A stretch of 64,000 bases of DNA. Source: Epiperipatus broadwayi (taxonomy: Eukaryota; Onychophora; Udeonychophora; Euonychophora; Peripatidae). Shown piece by piece: positions 63,302 to 64,000 of this stretch. The stretch's first letter is position 1. Every line of letters begins with the position of its first letter. The notes under the pieces are model-generated. The model saw nothing but the letters and a program-made list of their open reading frames with translations. It did no database searches and had not been told where the DNA came from. The position numbers and the translations under genes are program-made. The stretch is from the NCBI GenBank assembly GCA_028023455.1, contig JAQFVV010000284.1, forward strand, positions 1-64,000, read 5' to 3'.

Positions 63302-63429
63302 ACTACCCCAAATCCAAAATTAACCAAGACCAGCATAAAAATAATATTAAAACACAACCTAAGGTTTCACTGCTACAAGCAGAATTTTCAAGTGTAAAGA
63401 ACTACAAAAACTACACAATATATTTAATA

Positions 63430-64000
63430 TTAAAAACTACCCACAAATCCATTCACTTCCCATCCACCCTTAATATTAAAAGAACTCTCAAATAAGTTAA
63501 TTGCTTCAGAATAATAAATTTTCAATAATAAAGACTCTTTAATTCTTCTTTTGATTTCATTTCTCTCAAAGAAGACAACCTTAGCTTCATCAAAATCAAT
63601 AGTGTGTCTTGTATTTTTTTCATGGACATACAAAGCAGAACTAAGATATCTATTTTAACTCTACTTTTATGAACCTTTAATCTTTCATTTAAACTCAAAC
63701 TACTCTGACCTATGTAAACCTTCTTACAAATAAACAAGGAATAAAATATACTACACCAGGAATAGTCTTTCTATCAAAAACTTCTTTTGTATTATTTAAT
63801 AAATTATTCAATGTAACACCCCTTTTCCAAGCAATTTTCTTATTTCCAAACAATTAACTATTTCCACACACAATTTTATAAGAAGACAATTTAAATGGTA
63901 AAGAAATAAAATCATGTTTTTCTTTAACCTTTACATCCTTACGGAAATTACTATTAAATAAAATACTTTTAACAAATTATCAGAGTATCCAACACTCAAA
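63430..64000 (-). pseudogene. Penelope-like element C-terminal relic (GIY-YIG nuclease), truncated by window edge
   Basis: On the minus strand, from 64000 leftward: a Lys-rich linker (LPFKLSSYKIVCG), a VVYFIPC strand, then a frameshifted VYIGQSSLSLNERLKVHKS (63522-63737). Next come ALYVHEKN..HTIDF (63430-63633) and a terminal helix with KESLLLKIYYSEAINLFESS. This is the GIY-YIG endonuclease of a PLE with its usual C-terminal tail. In the element this nuclease nicks the target DNA. Frameshifts show it is dead, and the reverse transcriptase part lies beyond the window. Confidence 0.75.

Overview
The window is very AT-rich eukaryotic DNA with no host protein-coding gene that I can support. It is almost wholly repeats: long (TA)n microsatellites, decayed retrotransposons, fold-back (palindromic) elements and short tRNA-like relics. 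The mix of Penelope-like elements (PLEs), Ty3/gypsy-like LTR elements, a non-LTR relic and very abundant (TA)n suggests an invertebrate, most plausibly a mollusc such as a coleoid cephalopod. That assignment is inference, not proof.

Layout. 1-2680: minus-strand Ty3/gypsy-like gag relic with a candidate primer-binding site and LTR edge. 2.7-10.7 kb: gene-free AT-rich DNA with a (TA)n-flanked fold-back element (4.65-4.79 kb), a possible SINE head and small hairpins. 10.7-12.6 kb: a putative 1.9 kb solo LTR whose inverted sibling lies at 49.7-51.7 kb. 12.9-15.9 kb: two ~620 bp direct repeats around a coiled-coil gag-like relic. 17.1-17.9 kb: palindrome made of two PLE 3' ends. 21.4-24.4 kb: element bounded by 119 bp inverted repeats.

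24,467-38,166: the main structure, a tandem LTR retrotransposon array in the order LTR1-internal-LTR2-internal-LTR3. LTRs are about 2.2 kb and internals 3,578 bp. Each internal region carries a PBS-like site, a long unrecognised gag-position reading frame, integrase C-terminal-like tails and a polypurine tract, but no visible protease, reverse transcriptase, RNase H or integrase core. The element therefore looks non-autonomous. The middle LTR is a mosaic: its 5' part matches LTR3 and its 3' part matches LTR1, with the switch in about 22 bp. That is the expected product of unequal crossing-over between 5' and 3' LTRs. The same LTR also contains a 13-base match to an Illumina adapter beside an artificial-looking palindrome, so part of the assembly here is suspect.

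38.2-40.4 kb: four fold-back elements side by side, separated by (TA)n. 42.1-46.9 kb: two PLE relics in opposite orientation. 49.7-53.2 kb: the second solo LTR followed at once by a PLE with 38-nt inverted ends. 58.0-60.5 kb: a MITE-like element and a non-LTR reverse transcriptase relic. 63.4-64.0 kb: a PLE GIY-YIG endonuclease relic running off the window.

Recurrent theme: nearly every discrete element begins and ends in a (TA)n tract, so these tracts are either the preferred insertion sites or are generated at element ends.
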